DNA from: Catellatospora bangladeshensis
GTDB lineage: Bacteria > Actinomycetota > Actinomycetes > Mycobacteriales > Micromonosporaceae
NCBI RefSeq assembly: GCF_016862575.1
Contig: NZ_BONF01000009.1
Span: 186,001 to 250,000, forward strand
DNA: 64,000 nt
Reading direction: 5' to 3'
A program made the position numbers and the translations under genes. Below, one piece after another: positions 63,484-64,000 of the stretch (the stretch's first letter is position 1; the number at the start of each line of letters is the position of its first letter). The notes below the pieces were generated by a model that did no database searches, was not told the DNA's origin, and saw nothing but the letters and a program-made list of their open reading frames with translations.

Positions 63484-64000
63484 GTGGCGCGTGACTTCTA
63501 CGAGGTGCTCGGGGTCGGGCGGGGCGCGTCCGCCGACGAGATCCAGCAGGCGTTCCGCAAGCTGGCCCGCAAGTACCACCCGGACGTGAACAAGAGCCCG
63601 GACGCCGAGGACCGGTTCAAGGAGATCAACGAGGCGTACCAGGTGCTGCACGACCCGAAGACGCGCGCCCGCTACGACCGCTTCGGCGAGGACTTCCGGA
63701 GGATCCCCGAGGGGTACGACGAGATGGCCGGCGCCGGGGCGGGCGGCTTCCGCGGCCGGAGCGGCGGGCGTGGCGGCTTCCCCGGCGGGGGCTTCCCCGG
63801 CGGCGGGTTCCGGGGCGGCGAGCAGGGCGAGCCGTTCACGTGGAGCTACGACGGCGGCGACGTCGACCTGGAGGACCTGTTCGGCGGCATGTTCGGCGCG
63901 CGCGGTGGCCGGGGCGCCGGCCCGATCGCGGGCGCCGACCAGGAGGCGGAGCTGCCGCTGACGGTCGAGGAGGCGTACCGGGGCGGGCAGCGCAGCATCA
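63484..64000 (+). CDS. dnaJ: J-domain co-chaperone DnaJ/CbpA type (partial)
   Basis: Partial gene cut by the right edge; 172 codons are visible. The J domain (about residues 4-66) has [20 protein letters not shown] and the HPD motif in [15 protein letters not shown] Gly/Phe-rich stretch (about 85-125) follows, then [16 protein letters not shown]. The absence of a zinc-finger before the EEAYRGG motif suggests a CbpA-like (class II) protein rather than classical DnaJ, but the remaining sequence is unseen. GTG 63484 lies three bases after the grpE stop. Confidence 0.9.
   Translation, partial: MARDFYEVLGVGRGASADEIQQAFRKLARKYHPDVNKSPDAEDRFKEINEAYQVLHDPKTRARYDRFGEDFRRIPEGYDEMAGAGAGGFRGRSGGRGGFPGGGFPGGGFRGGEQGEPFTWSYDGGDVDLEDLFGGMFGARGGRGAGPIAGADQEAELPLTVEEAYRGGQRSI

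Overview
The window is very GC-rich, gene-dense DNA from a mycelial-type Actinomycetota. The evidence is a complete conservon (sensor kinase, roadblock, DUF742, GTPase), a DUF397 protein, a mycothiol-dependent-isomerase-like (MDMPI) protein, many GTG/TTG starts, and a dozen genes whose only signal is a TANNNT box 6-7 nt before the start codon (leaderless transcripts). The family Micromonosporaceae is my best guess, an inference rather than something shown. I found no tRNA, rRNA, CRISPR array or insertion sequence. No gap between genes exceeds 300 bases.

Layout. 1-2.2 kb: an ECF (SigE-family) sigma factor overlapping its membrane partner (cut by the window edge), then two small enzyme-like genes. 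2.4-6.8 kb: an ABC sugar importer (lipoprotein, two permeases) with its LacI-type repressor; operator-like palindromes lie upstream and a strong stem-loop sits between the first two genes. 6.8-13.4 kb: an FKBP prolyl isomerase, a P-loop kinase-like protein, a GPP34 protein, a DUF2332 protein, two membrane proteins, a SUKH protein with a coupled partner, and a GlsB-type membrane protein. 13.4-15.4 kb: an RNA ligase overlapping an HD-Pnk end-healing enzyme, which looks like a two-gene RNA repair cassette. 15.4-18.1 kb: otsB, then a PfkB kinase coupled to surE. 18.0-24.8 kb: small genes and a three-subunit molybdenum hydroxylase of the PaoABC type.

25-42.5 kb is the metabolic heart. A six-gene, translationally coupled operon (zwf, GH15 hydrolase, GMC oxidoreductase, SCP2-domain protein, amylo-1,6-glucosidase-like enzyme, MFS transporter) has a striking third-position bias against G. 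It faces cydAB (cytochrome bd); further on come a type II NADH dehydrogenase and a second GH15 paralogue with ordinary codon use. Together these genes could degrade storage glucan or trehalose, feed the pentose phosphate route, and dispose of electrons through a non-proton-pumping chain.

42.6-55.8 kb carries mostly single genes: membrane, secreted and lipoprotein genes, a hydrolase, a sulfotransferase-like gene next to a class IV aminotransferase, a DinB-type protein, an EAL phosphodiesterase and an FN3 protein. 56-59.7 kb is the conservon. 59.7-64 kb holds a solitary tyrosine recombinase and a dnaK-grpE-dnaJ operon. That DnaK carries the long N-terminal insert usual in Gram-negative DnaK but absent from the standard actinobacterial protein, and the operon has no recognisable HAIR operator, so it is probably a second chaperone set.

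Most notable: the RNA ligase/HD-Pnk pair; an about 80-95 bp palindromic element present twice (7.2 and 46.1 kb) plus two further palindromic elements; the atypical DnaK; the compositionally odd carbohydrate operon; and a sulfotransferase-like/aminotransferase pair that mirrors a plant fusion protein.
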